The notes: a model not told the origin generated them from the sequence alone. Counted from the stretch's first letter, positions 17,147-24,642 are shown. The stretch: DNA of 43,796 bases from Saccharibacillus kuerlensis DSM 22868 (GCF_000378145.1 NZ_KB899305.1:1-43796); one strand, 5' to 3'. Numbers and translations are program-made.

Positions 17147-18211
17147 ATGAAAAATCTCGTTATTCTCGGCGGGGGCTACGGCGGCCTGACCATTCTGGAC
17201 GAACTTTTGAAGCATATTCCTTCCGATGTGAACGTAACCTTGATCGATCGTGTTCCTTTTATGGGACTCAAAACGGAATATTACGCGCTTGCGGCTGGAA
17301 CGGTTTCCGACCATAAGCTGCGTATCTCTTTCCCAAATCACCCTCAATTCAAAACGCATTTCGGTACGGTAGAAAGCATTGATCTCGAGGGCAAAAAAGT
17401 GCTGCTGCAAAATGATGAGCCGGTCTCTTACGATCAGCTTGTTATTGCACTCGGCTGCACCGACAATTATCACGGCGTGCCCGGCGCGGATGAGTTCACT
17501 TACAGCATCCAGTCGCTGCACGGCTCGCGCCGTACGAACGACAAGCTGGGCAGCCTCAAGCCGTCCGCACATGTGCATATCGTCGGTGGAGGACTCAGCG
17601 GCATCGAACTGGCGGCGGAGCTGCGTGAGAGCCGTCACGATCTGCAGATCACTCTGCTGGATCGCGGCGAGCGGCTGCTGTCTTCCTACCAGCCGCGCAT
17701 CTCGCGCTATGTGCAGGAGTGGTTCAAGAAACACGACGTCGAAGTGTGTCATAAAGTTTCGATCAGCCGCGTGGAACAGGGGGCGCTCTACAACGGCGAC
17801 GAACTGATGGACACTGACGCTGTCGTTTGGACTGCCGGAATCCAACCTGTCGAAGTTGTGCAGAAATTGAACGTGACCAAGGACCGCTCCGGTCGTGTGA
17901 CGATCAATGAATATTCGCAAATTCCGGAATATCCGGAAGTGTTCGTCTGCGGCGACTGCGCCAGCCTGAAATTTGCTCCAAGTGCCCAAGCAGCCGAAGC
18001 CCAAGGCGAGCAGATTGCGAACATCCTGTTGGCATTTTGGAAAGATGAAACGCCAAGACTCAAACCGATCAAGCTCAAAGGCATGCTCGGCTCTCTCGGC
18101 CAGAAAGCCGGATTCGGCTTGAATGTCATTGGCGATACGTCGATTACGGGCCGTGTTCCGCGTCTGCTTAAGAGCGGCGTGCTGTGGATGTCGAAGCATA
18201 ACTTGGGTTAG
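17147..18211 (+). CDS. NDH-2-like FAD/NAD(P) oxidoreductase (YutJ type)
   Basis: A 354-aa two-dinucleotide-binding flavoprotein: GGGYGG at the N terminus, GGGLSGIE near residue 147, FVCGDCAS near 266 and APSAQAAEAQGEQ, the quinone-site region of NDH-2. It is shorter than the NDH-2 at 5679 and lacks an obvious C-terminal membrane helix. B. subtilis YutJ is the closest named relative I recognise. Likely role is NADH or another donor to quinone, but donor and acceptor are not proven. ACAAGGAGATCTGC precedes the ATG. It is downstream of mqnE and has no U-rich terminator until 18441. Confidence 0.87.
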   Translation: MKNLVILGGGYGGLTILDELLKHIPSDVNVTLIDRVPFMGLKTEYYALAAGTVSDHKLRISFPNHPQFKTHFGTVESIDLEGKKVLLQNDEPVSYDQLVIALGCTDNYHGVPGADEFTYSIQSLHGSRRTNDKLGSLKPSAHVHIVGGGLSGIELAAELRESRHDLQITLLDRGERLLSSYQPRISRYVQEWFKKHDVEVCHKVSISRVEQGALYNGDELMDTDAVVWTAGIQPVEVVQKLNVTKDRSGRVTINEYSQIPEYPEVFVCGDCASLKFAPSAQAAEAQGEQIANILLAFWKDETPRLKPIKLKGMLGSLGQKAGFGLNVIGDTSITGRVPRLLKSGVLWMSKHNLG

Positions 18212-18264
18212 GTGGTGTCCGGCTTCGTTCAGCCGGTAAAATCCGATGCGTTTGTCCGGGCCGG

Positions 18265-18354
18265 GAGGCTCCGGAGAACTTGATTCCGATCGCGTGTTGC
18301 ATTCGGGAAATTGGACTGGGTTATCATGAGGAGATTTCCCGAATGCAAAGGCGA
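18265..18354 (+). repeat. Structured dispersed element, copy 1 (candidate small RNA)
   Basis: A 5' block starting GAGGCT and ending TTCCGATCGCGTG is followed by a perfect 15-bp stem: TTGCATTCGGGAAAT (18297-18311) and its complement (18334-18348), with a 22-nt loop. The 3' block is AGGCGAAC. A second copy lies at 31080-31175 with the same flanks, the same arm length and a different but still perfect stem. It begins 54 bp past the yutJ-like stop and is followed by the terminator at 18441. The stretch 18355-18440 is pyrimidine-rich with a CCATTTCTCCATT duplication. Confidence 0.6.
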
Positions 18355-18440
18355 ACATTCCATTTCTCCATTCCATTTCTCCATTCAAGTTCTCCTACGC
18401 CCAGGCATGCCTGTCCAACGCCAAATGATTTTCCCAACCC

Positions 18441-18477
18441 AAGAAGCCGTACTCGGTTAGAGTACGGCTTCTTTTTT
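18441..18477 (+). terminator. Intrinsic terminator after the mqnE operon and element copy 1
   Basis: AGAAGCCGTACTC pairs with GAGTACGGCTTCT around GGTTA, followed by TTTTT. This is the first strong terminator after the yutJ-like gene. Confidence 0.9.
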
Positions 18478-18547
18478 GCTTCTAAGATAACAAACTTTTC
18501 ACACTTGCAGAAAGGCAAAAACTACTCCTTCAAAAAGAGCAAGACGG

Positions 18548-18870
18548 TCAGAATTGCTGGAAACACTTGATACGGATAAGCGGTACTGCGACCGTTTCCC
18601 ACGCGCCGTCCTCGTCGCCGGCGAAGCGAGGGCCCAGCAGATCGACGACTTCGTCGTAGACCTTGATGACTTCGTTGCCGATCACGACCTGGCACTGGCG
18701 CCCATCTTGACCGCCATGACGCCCTCGGTGCTTTCCAGCTTCGCCACGTCCGCCTTGCTGTCGTCTTTGAGCGAGAAGCGGAGTCGGGTCGAGCAGTGTT
18801 CGAAATGCGCGACGTTTTCTTTACCGTCGACGTTTTTGAGGACTTCGGAAGCGGTGCGTTTGTAGTCCAT
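18548..18870 (-). pseudogene. PTS EIIB domain remnant (beta-glucoside/sucrose type), frameshifted and truncated
   Basis: The first frame gives MDYKRTASEVLKNVDG, then ENVAHFEHCSTRLRF with the phospho-acceptor cysteine of PTS EIIB, and runs into a stop after VKMGASARS. Shifting one base after VKMG restores the domain (QCQVVIGNEVIKVYDEVVDLLG) up to a stop at 18548. A single lost base, probably one G of a GGCGGCC stretch, explains this. The EIIC (and EIIA) parts normally fused behind EIIB are absent, so this is a stub of an EIIBC(A) sugar permease gene. The upstream RAT/terminator leader is intact. A sequencing error could explain the shift but not the missing EIIC. Confidence 0.8.
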
Positions 18871-18921
18871 ATCTATGCTCCTTTTTTAGGTCTTATGAAA
18901 GGTTTCAGCAATTTTTCGAAT

Positions 18922-18970
18922 AAAAAAGGATCTAAAACGACAAACCGCAAGATTCGTCATTTTAGGTCCT
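18922..18970 (-). terminator. Leader terminator controlled by antitermination
   Basis: Minus strand: GGACCTAAAATGAC pairs, with two mismatches, with GTCGTTTTAGATCC, followed by TTTTTT. Its first arm overlaps the RAT element by GGACC, so the two folds exclude each other. Confidence 0.8.
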
Positions 18971-18993
18971 GCCTGCTTTACCAGTCACATGCC
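18965..18993 (-). promoter_or_regulatory. RAT antiterminator (BglG/LicT/SacY family target)
   Basis: On the minus strand the 29 nt start GGCATGTGACTGGTA and continue AAGCAGGCAGGACC. This matches the ribonucleic antiterminator of B. subtilis bgl/lic/sac leaders (GG..TGT.ACTG.TA..GCAGGCA.AACC), both in length and in overlap with the terminator. When PTS sugar is present a LicT-type protein would bind it and let transcription enter the EIIB remnant. A TACAAT near 19016 may be the -10 box. Confidence 0.82.
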
Positions 18994-19067
18994 TAACGGT
19001 TTTATTAGATTGGTGCCATTGTAGCTCATAATTTTGAAAGCTTCATCATTGAGGATGGATTTATTTT

Positions 19068-19793
19068 TTATTTCGTTTTTTCCACCCTAGCACCTAGTCG
19101 CGAGAGATACGAATTGAGCCGCTCCATAGTGGGTTCATCCCATTCTCTGCCGTAACCCTTCGCTTTTTCGATCAACGCTCGGAATTCCGCATACTCCGTC
19201 GAGTCGAATTTTTGCTCCGCCTTCACAATCATTTCCGCCCAGAAGTCCTCCTCTGTAAAGTTTTCATCGGCCTGGGCTCTGGCCTCTTCGCTTGTATCCA
19301 GACCTGCGGTTTGCTTGACGATTTCTTGCTCCAATGCCTCCAAACGCTCTAATTCTTCGACGCTCATTTCGCTTGTTTTCACTTGTCCGTCTTCTCCTAC
19401 ATGTGGGTTGATTAAACTTGCCGCTTCTCGGAGCAGTCGCGTCAATTGTGCGTATTCCGAATCCGACATTTGCGACTTCACCGTCTGCAGCTTGGCTTCC
19501 AACTGCTCGTAGGCGTTTAGATCTCCCCCAAAGTTTCCTTTAGAACCGTAAATGGCATCGGCCAAGTAATGATACCCGGCATAGGCTCCCGCCGGCAGAA
19601 TCAGTACTGCGGAAAGCACAGCTACCAGTATCCGTTTGCGAACCTTCGACCGATGGCGGTCCGCGTATGCCGATCCGCTCGTCGTTTCATTCGCTTCGAT
19701 TTGCGCCGAAATTTTACGCAGAACTTCTTCGGGTGCTTTCCAATCGCGTGTCTTCTTCTGCAATGCGGACTGAAGTTCTTGTTCCAAACCCAT
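19068..19793 (-). CDS. Probable anti-sigma factor, single transmembrane helix
   Basis: A 241-aa product directly downstream of an ECF sigma gene. A cytoplasmic N-terminal part of about 54 residues is followed by one TM helix (55-77, ILVAVLSAVLILPAGAYAGY) and a charged, mainly helical outer domain (QLEAKLQTVKSQMSDSEYAQL). There is no HxxxCxxC zinc anti-sigma motif, so it is not a ZAS-type anti-sigma; it may belong with DUF3600-like regulators, which I cannot confirm. Start 19793 has GGAGG nine bases upstream; the ATG at 19802 overlaps the sigma stop but is too close to that site. Role inferred from context. Confidence 0.72.
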   Translation of the reverse strand: MGLEQELQSALQKKTRDWKAPEEVLRKISAQIEANETTSGSAYADRHRSKVRKRILVAVLSAVLILPAGAYAGYHYLADAIYGSKGNFGGDLNAYEQLEAKLQTVKSQMSDSEYAQLTRLLREAASLINPHVGEDGQVKTSEMSVEELERLEALEQEIVKQTAGLDTSEEARAQADENFTEEDFWAEMIVKAEQKFDSTEYAEFRALIEKAKGYGREWDEPTMERLNSYLSRLGARVEKTK

Positions 19794-19798
19794 GAATA

Positions 19799-20401
19799 TC
19801 ATCCTCCTGTTTTCAGGCTGCGTTCCTTCGCAGGTTCCGATTTGGACTGCTGAAGCCGCATAGGCTCGTTCTTGCGTAAACGTTCGAGCGCGGCATGAAT
19901 ACGCGATTTGACCGTACCCGTCGGAATGCCCAGCATCTCCGCGATCTCTTCTTGCGCGTAGTCATTCAGATACCTCAGTACGACAATCTGACGAAGTTTG
20001 TAAGGAAGCCGCCCGATACGTTCGATCCACTCACCGCGATCAAGACGTTCCGCCGACTGACCGGAGAAATCCGCTTCTTGCGTTTCCCGGCCGTATTGCG
20101 CTGCCCGCCCGACTTTGCGTACCTGCATCCAGCGTTTTCTTCGACATGCTTTGACTTGGCGCAGCGCAATTCCTGTAAGCCACGGCCGAAAAGCGCGATT
20201 TCGATCAAATTGATGCAAATTCCGATGGACCTGCAAATAGGTTTCCTGCATCACGTCTTGGGCATCTTCGGCATTTCCGACTAGCAGACGAATGATCTTG
20301 TAAAGCTCTCCGGCCGTTTGGTTGTACAATTCGGCGTAAGCGGCAGAACTGCCGGCAAGGGTGCGCTCGATCAAATCCTGCTGCTCTTCTTTTCGCTCCA
20401 T
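19799..20401 (-). CDS. ECF sigma factor
   Basis: RNA polymerase sigma factor of the extracytoplasmic-function group, 200 aa. Region 2 is seen in YAELYNQTAGELYKIIRLLV, then EDAQDVMQETYLQVH and FRPWLTGIALRQVK. Region 4 is seen in LPYKLRQIVVLRYLNDYAQ with the helix-turn-helix EEIAEMLGIPTGTVKSRIH. AAAGGAGA lies before the ATG. It is coupled to the anti-sigma gene. Target promoters are unknown; I see no convincing ECF-type self-promoter in the 90 bp before the terminator at 20491. Confidence 0.92.
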   Translation of the reverse strand: MERKEEQQDLIERTLAGSSAAYAELYNQTAGELYKIIRLLVGNAEDAQDVMQETYLQVHRNLHQFDRNRAFRPWLTGIALRQVKACRRKRWMQVRKVGRAAQYGRETQEADFSGQSAERLDRGEWIERIGRLPYKLRQIVVLRYLNDYAQEEIAEMLGIPTGTVKSRIHAALERLRKNEPMRLQQSKSEPAKERSLKTGG

Positions 20402-20490
20402 TCGATCTCTCCTTTCTCTCTTTCTCTATGTATTGGCAGTTTTGCTCGTTTTCGTTCGTTTTTTCAAATTTATACGCCCCAAATTCAAGT

Positions 20491-20534
20491 AAAAAAGCTT
20501 TATCGGAGCGAAAAATTTCGCCGATAAAGCTTGC
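20491..20534 (-). terminator. Intrinsic terminator after yuzB
   Basis: Minus strand: AAGCTTTATCGGCG pairs with CGCTCCGATAAAGCTT (one bulge), followed by TTTT. It lies 47 bp past the yuzB stop. Confidence 0.85.
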
Positions 20535-20580
20535 AGGTTCATGATGAATTTGCAGCCATCCGGCCGCTTGATTTTTGATT

Positions 20581-20838
20581 TTAATCCAGATCCAATGAAG
20601 CCCAAGGATCTTCCTCATTCATTTTGACGTCGATTGCCTTTTCCAACGCTTCCGGCGTATCCGCTTCGACGATATCGCTGTTTACCATTGCATACGGTCC
20701 GAAGTCACATTGACCGCAGTTGCCGAGACAACCGTACTCGATCACATCATATTCCGGATTGGCATCGAGCTTGTCGAACAGTTCCTGCGTGCCATGATGC
20801 ATGTTGCTGGCACAGAACTCGATAATCGGTCTAATCAT
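20581..20838 (-). CDS. yuzB: YuzB-like DUF1450 protein
   Basis: Small cytosolic protein of 85 aa with Cys9 (IEFCASN), Cys37, Cys41 and Cys44 (GCLGNCGQCDFGPYA). The four-cysteine layout resembles thioredoxin-like [2Fe-2S] ferredoxins, but cluster binding is an inference. It matches the DUF1450 family (B. subtilis YuzB, 78 aa). AGGTGAG precedes the ATG. It is divergent from the NfuA-like gene, as in the yuzB/yutI pair of B. subtilis, so a role in Fe-S or redox handling is plausible. Confidence 0.87.
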   Translation of the reverse strand: MIRPIIEFCASNMHHGTQELFDKLDANPEYDVIEYGCLGNCGQCDFGPYAMVNSDIVEADTPEALEKAIDVKMNEEDPWASLDLD

Positions 20839-20918
20839 GATTTTCTCACCTATTCTTATTTATTCTCAGCCGTATGCCGGCAAACATGTAATGCTTCTTT
20901 AAATTTCGATCCATTTAT

Positions 20919-20946
20919 ATTATAATACAAGAGAGACTTTTGCAAA
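20919..20946 (-). promoter_or_regulatory. Promoter for yuzB
   Basis: Minus strand: TTTGCA (20941-20946), 16-bp spacer, TATAAT (20919-20924), about 75 bp before the start. Confidence 0.55.
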
Positions 20947-21043
20947 GTTTGATTTAGTCTTTCAGCTTTTTGCAAAATGATTCTCCGAAGTGACTACACT
21001 GTTTTGACTGTACGCTTCAAACATTTGAGAGGAGCTGACTATA

Positions 21044-21289
21044 ATGAGTGAAAATGCACAACTTGAGATGTATGATGAGGTATTGGACGTTCTGGACAAA
21101 CTGCGTCCGTTCCTGCAGCGTGACGGCGGAGACGTTGAGCTGGTTGACGTTGAAGACGGCATCGTGAAGCTGAAGCTGGTTGGCGCTTGCGGCAGCTGCC
21201 CAAGTTCCACAATCACGCTCAAAGCCGGTATCGAACGCGCCCTATTCGAAGAAGTCGAAGGCGTGAACGAAGTTATCCAAGTATTCTAA
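21044..21289 (+). CDS. yutI: NifU C-terminal domain protein (YutI/NfuA-like Fe-S carrier)
   Basis: Fe-S scaffold or carrier, 81 aa, consisting only of the NifU C-terminal domain: [20 protein letters not shown] followed by the cluster-binding pair Cys49 and Cys52 ([10 protein letters not shown]). B. subtilis YutI is the same size. GAGAGGAG lies before the ATG. With erpA it makes a second route of cluster delivery in this window. Monocistronic, closed by a UUCG-loop terminator. Confidence 0.92.
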   Translation: MSENAQLEMYDEVLDVLDKLRPFLQRDGGDVELVDVEDGIVKLKLVGACGSCPSSTITLKAGIERALFEEVEGVNEVIQVF

Positions 21290-21340
21290 GACAGACTCCG
21301 ATCTGTACAGAATGTCCCTCTTAGGGATTTCATATGACGA

Positions 21341-21372
21341 AGCGCTGAATCTTCGGATTCGGCGCTTTTTTG
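21341..21372 (+). terminator. Intrinsic terminator after yutI
   Basis: AGCGCTGAATC pairs with GATTCGGCGCT (one G-U pair) around a TTCG tetraloop, followed by TTTTT. Confidence 0.92.
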
Positions 21373-21415
21373 TGTTCGAATTACATTCTCTTTAGCTCCA
21401 TTACTTTACTACCCT

Positions 21416-21490
21416 ACTTCACTTCACTTCACTTCACTTCACTTCACTTCACTTCACTTCACTTCACTTCACTTCACTTCACTTCACTTC
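21416..21490. repeat. Microsatellite, fifteen perfect ACTTC units
   Basis: Fifteen uninterrupted copies of ACTTC (21416-21490) are followed by degenerate copies to about 21515 (ACTACTTCAC, TTTACTACTTCAC). It lies between two convergent terminators, so outside any likely promoter or gene. Frames through it encode only a repeated LHFTS pattern and are not real genes. Confidence 0.97.
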
Positions 21491-21534
21491 ACTACTTCAC
21501 TTTACTACTTCACTATTCTATATTTCAAATAGAC

Positions 21535-21572
21535 AAAAGCCCCGGTCCTCCATCAGGAGTCCGGGGCTTTTG
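21535..21572 (-). terminator. Intrinsic terminator after metQ
   Basis: AAAAGCCCCGG pairs with CCGGGGCTTTT, with a nested TCCTCC/GGAG helix. T-rich on both strands; it closes the met operon on the minus strand. Confidence 0.88.
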
Positions 21573-21626
21573 ATTTCTGTTTCACTTCAATAACGGCAGT
21601 GCCGAGGATCTCATCCTATGATCTGC

Positions 21627-22475
21627 TTAGAAAGCCGGGATGATCTCGCCTTGGTACTTCTCTTCGATGAAGGCTTTCGTATCATCGGAGTTCAGAGCAG
21701 CCATCAACTTTTTAACTGCGTCAGAATCTTTGTTATCTTGACGAGTTACGATCAGGTTTGCATAAGGTACGTCTCTGTCTTCAACGAACAGAGCGTCTTT
21801 ACCCGGCGACAGATTGGCTTCCAGCGCATAGTTGGCGTTGATCATAGCCAGATCAACTTCGTCCAACTGACGTGGGATAGCAGCGGCTTCCAACGGCAGG
21901 AACTTCAGGTTTTTCGAATTTTCTGTAACGTCACGCTCAGTCGACGTGATGTCTGCGCCTTCTTTCAGCTTGATCAGACCTGCTTTCTCAAGCAGCAGCA
22001 GTGCACGAGCGGTATTGGTTGGGTCGTTCGGGATAGCTACGGTTGCACCATCAGCCAGTTCGTCGATCGACGTGATCTTTTTGGAGTAGCCAGCGAACGG
22101 TTCGATATGAACAGCACCTATGCTGACCAGATCCGTACCGTTTTTCTCATTCTGTACGTCCAGGTAAGATTGCGTTTGGAAGAAGTTGGCATCCAGCGAC
22201 TTTTCCGCGAGCTGTGTGTTTGGCAGGATATAATCCGAGAATTGAACAATTTCAAGGTTTACGCCTTCTTTGGCAAGTTCCGGCTTAATGTGTTCAAGAA
22301 TTTCAGCATGAGGAACCGGAGAAGCGCCGACTTTAAGCGTAACGGCTTCGCCTGAATTGGCATTCTCGGTAGAAGCGTTATCTGTCGAAGCGTTTGTACC
22401 GCCATTGCTGCTGCCGCATGCCGCCAGCAGAGCGACGAGCGAAAGTGTGAGTACCGCAAGAATCCATTTTTTCAT
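21627..22475 (-). CDS. metQ: MetQ, methionine-binding lipoprotein
   Basis: Substrate-binding lipoprotein of the MetNPQ methionine importer, 282 aa. Lipobox LAAC puts the lipidated residue at Cys20. The NlpA/MetQ family is clear: KVGASPVPHAEILEHIKPEL, FSDYILPNTQLAEKSLDANFFQ, VAIPNDPTNTARALLLLEKAG and NANYALEANLSPG. AAAGGGGAGA precedes the ATG. Third gene of the operon, 39 bp after metP, under the SAM-I riboswitch ahead of metN. Confidence 0.95.
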   Translation of the reverse strand: MKKWILAVLTLSLVALLAACGSSNGGTNASTDNASTENANSGEAVTLKVGASPVPHAEILEHIKPELAKEGVNLEIVQFSDYILPNTQLAEKSLDANFFQTQSYLDVQNEKNGTDLVSIGAVHIEPFAGYSKKITSIDELADGATVAIPNDPTNTARALLLLEKAGLIKLKEGADITSTERDVTENSKNLKFLPLEAAAIPRQLDEVDLAMINANYALEANLSPGKDALFVEDRDVPYANLIVTRQDNKDSDAVKKLMAALNSDDTKAFIEEKYQGEIIPAF

Positions 22476-22514
22476 TGTGTTTCTCCCCTTTGGTTTGGTA
22501 GTTTTGTGTATGTT

Positions 22515-23186
22515 TTATTTCCGGGTAAAATGAATGACCAGACGATCGCCGACCATCTGAATAACCTGCACCATCAGTATAATTAGAACGAGTGATACGA
22601 GCATGACGGCTGTTTCGTAGCGGTAATAACCGTAGTTGACGGCCAGAGTACCCAAGCCTCCTCCTCCAACCAGACCGGACATCGCCGTATAGGAGATCAG
22701 TGCAATAATCGTCACCGTAAATCCGGCGATCAGTCCTGGCAGCGATTCCCGCAGAATGACCTTATAGACAATCTGCCAAGTCGATGCTCCCATTGCCTGT
22801 GCCGCTTCGATCACCCCACGGTCCACTTCACGCAGCGAAGTCTCAACGAGACGGGCAAAGAACGGTGCAGCACCGATTACAAGCGGCGGAATCATGCCTC
22901 GCACACCGATCGAGGTATTGACGATTTCTTTGGTAATCGGGATCAGTGCGATGATCAAGATAATAAATGGCACAGAGCGCAAAATATTGACGATCACCGA
23001 CAGGAAGCTGTAAAGCGTGCGCAGGACCATCGAAGAGGATCGTGCCCATAGAAACAGGATAATTCCTATCGGAAGACCGAGGATTAAGGTAAAGAGACTG
23101 GAGTACGCAAGCATCTGAAGCGTCTCGACGGTTGCCTTCCCGAATTCCTCCCAGTTGACTTGTGAAAAATCGAGATCGTTGTTCAT
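22515..23186 (-). CDS. metP: MetP (MetI), methionine ABC permease
   Basis: Permease of the methionine importer, 223 aa, five or six hydrophobic helices. The ATPase-contact motif is EAAQAMGASTWQIVYKVIL (about 125-145), as in MetI. Other family segments are NILRSVPFIILI and YTAMSGLVGGGGLG. It overlaps the end of metN by four bases (ATGA), implying coupled translation. Confidence 0.94.
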   Translation of the reverse strand: MNNDLDFSQVNWEEFGKATVETLQMLAYSSLFTLILGLPIGIILFLWARSSSMVLRTLYSFLSVIVNILRSVPFIILIIALIPITKEIVNTSIGVRGMIPPLVIGAAPFFARLVETSLREVDRGVIEAAQAMGASTWQIVYKVILRESLPGLIAGFTVTIIALISYTAMSGLVGGGGLGTLAVNYGYYRYETAVMLVSLVLIILMVQVIQMVGDRLVIHFTRK

Positions 23187-24199
23187 TGCAGCTCCTCCAC
23201 TTCAAGCCTCTGTTCAATAAGCCTTCTTAAGGTCTGTTCGATCGCTTCCTTATTCCCTTCGAATCGCACAATCAGCTGTCCATAAGGCACATCTTTGATC
23301 CGGGAAATCGTTCCTTGCAAAATGGCGAAGTCGACATTTGTTTCTTTGACCGTTTGCGACAAAATCGACTGATAGGTCAATTCGCCGATAAACGTTACTT
23401 TGACCGTACGCGACGATTCTGGATTCAGAGCGTGAATCGCTTCCTGCAGAACCTCTCCGCTGTCGGATTCACGGTTAATGAAATCGCGCGTGATCGCTTC
23501 TCTCGGTTTCAAGAATACTTCGATGACCGGACCCTGCTCTGCAATAATACCGTCATTGATAACGGCCACTTTATCGCAGATACTCTGGATCACATGCATT
23601 TCATGCGTGATCAGTACGATAGTCAGCCCAAGCTTGCGGTTGATATCGAGCAGCAGCCGCAGAATGGAGTCTGTCGTCTGCGGATCGAGCGCAGATGTCG
23701 CTTCGTCGCACAGCAGCACATTCGGATCGGTTGCCAGCGCCCGGGCGATGCCGACTCGCTGCTTCTGTCCACCGGACAGCTGGGCCGGGTATTTGGTCGC
23801 ATGTTCGGTCAAGCCGACCAGCTCGAGCATCGCTTTGACCTTGCGGTCGATCTCACTCCGCGACATACGTTCCAGTCTAAGCGGGAAAGCGATATTGTCG
23901 TATATGGTCGCTGACGACAGCAGATTAAAATGTTGAAAAATCATACCGATGCGGCGACGCTGACGCTGAAGCTGACGCTTTCCGAGCCGCGTCATATCGG
24001 TATCTCCGATCCAGACCGAACCGCTTGTCGGCTGCTCCAGCATGTTAATGCATCGGATTAAAGTGCTCTTACCAGCGCCGGAATGACCGATAATGCCGAA
24101 GATCTCGCCTTTTCCGATCTCCAGGTTAATTCCGTTTAGCGCGGTCGTGGTCTTAGACCTTGTTGTATAAGTCTTGACCAGATTTTTGATGGTGATCAC
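23183..24199 (-). CDS. metN: MetN, methionine ABC ATPase
   Basis: ATPase of the importer, 338 aa. Walker A GHSGAGKST (about 38-46), Q loop FQHFNLL, signature LSGGQKQR, Walker B VLLCDEATSALD and the H-loop LITHEM are intact. The C-terminal 80 residues (VKVTFIGELTYQSILSQT, FAILQGTISRI, GQLIVRF) form the NIL domain that binds methionine and shuts down transport. The start is GTG with GTAGGAGG ten bases upstream. First gene of metNPQ, behind a SAM-I riboswitch and 140 nt of further leader. Confidence 0.95.
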   Translation of the reverse strand: MITIKNLVKTYTTRSKTTTALNGINLEIGKGEIFGIIGHSGAGKSTLIRCINMLEQPTSGSVWIGDTDMTRLGKRQLQRQRRRIGMIFQHFNLLSSATIYDNIAFPLRLERMSRSEIDRKVKAMLELVGLTEHATKYPAQLSGGQKQRVGIARALATDPNVLLCDEATSALDPQTTDSILRLLLDINRKLGLTIVLITHEMHVIQSICDKVAVINDGIIAEQGPVIEVFLKPREAITRDFINRESDSGEVLQEAIHALNPESSRTVKVTFIGELTYQSILSQTVKETNVDFAILQGTISRIKDVPYGQLIVRFEGNKEAIEQTLRRLIEQRLEVEELQ

Positions 24200-24339
24200 T
24201 CGGTTCGTTCCTCCTACTCGGCTGATGCCGCTGCTTTCCTTGTTCTTGCTGCCTTGCTTGTGCTCCGCGCTGACGCTTTAAAGCTCACGCCCGTACAGCG
24301 GTCCCACTTTACGGTTGCTCCGTCTCTGACAAACGGTCC

Positions 24340-24381
24340 GTAATAAATCAAAGAGCCCTTTTTGATAGACAAAAAGGGCTC
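24340..24381 (-). terminator. Riboswitch-controlled terminator of the met operon
   Basis: Minus strand: GAGCCCTTTTTG pairs with CAAAAAGGGCTC around a 5-nt loop, followed by TTTGATTTATT. It is the expression platform of the SAM-I riboswitch: SAM bound means termination. Confidence 0.88.
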
Positions 24382-24394
24382 GCATCGTATGCGT

Positions 24395-24545
24395 AAAGTC
24401 ACCTTCTCATCTGCCAGAACCCTATATCGGTTCTGTAGGAATTAGCACCATGACACCCTGCGCGTTCGTCTAATTGACGTTCGCATGCAGGATCGGTTGC
24501 CGGGCTTCATCGGGCCTGTCCCTCCGCCTCTCTCGATAAGAAAAA
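24395..24545 (-). promoter_or_regulatory. SAM-I riboswitch (S-box)
   Basis: Read on the minus strand: TTATCGAGAGAGG, GGAGGGACAGGCCCGATGAA, GCCCGGCAACC, a variable stem, GGTGCTAATTCC with CTACAGAAC, an ATAGGGTTCTGGCAG helix, and the closing GATGAGAAGG. These are the conserved blocks of the S-box aptamer in the right order. It lies between the promoter at 24614 and the terminator at 24340 and should switch metNPQ off when S-adenosylmethionine is plentiful. Confidence 0.96.
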
Positions 24546-24613
24546 ATCAAGGATATATAATTAGTGTTGCCAAATTCCGCCGTCTGTGGACTGCCCAGCT
24601 AAATCCTTAACTC

Positions 24614-24642
24614 AGTATATTCAGTTTAACATCGTTTGTAAA
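24614..24642 (-). promoter_or_regulatory. Sigma-A promoter for metNPQ
   Basis: Minus strand: TTTACA (24637-24642), 17-bp spacer, TATACT (24614-24619). The transcript would begin about 60 nt before the riboswitch. Confidence 0.75.

Noticed and set aside
21370-21573. 67-codon frame reading LHFTS repeats
   Set aside because: It is only the translation of the ACTTC microsatellite.
24270-24300. T-box-like motif GTGGGACCGC in the metN leader, after the riboswitch terminator
   Set aside because: Ten bases match the T-box core, but there is no stem I or specifier loop upstream (the space is taken by the SAM-I riboswitch) and no second terminator follows. Chance match is likely.
24214-24402. 62-codon minus-strand frame before metN
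   Set aside because: It runs through the riboswitch terminator, ends in a low-complexity K/A/S/T tail and has no ribosome-binding site.
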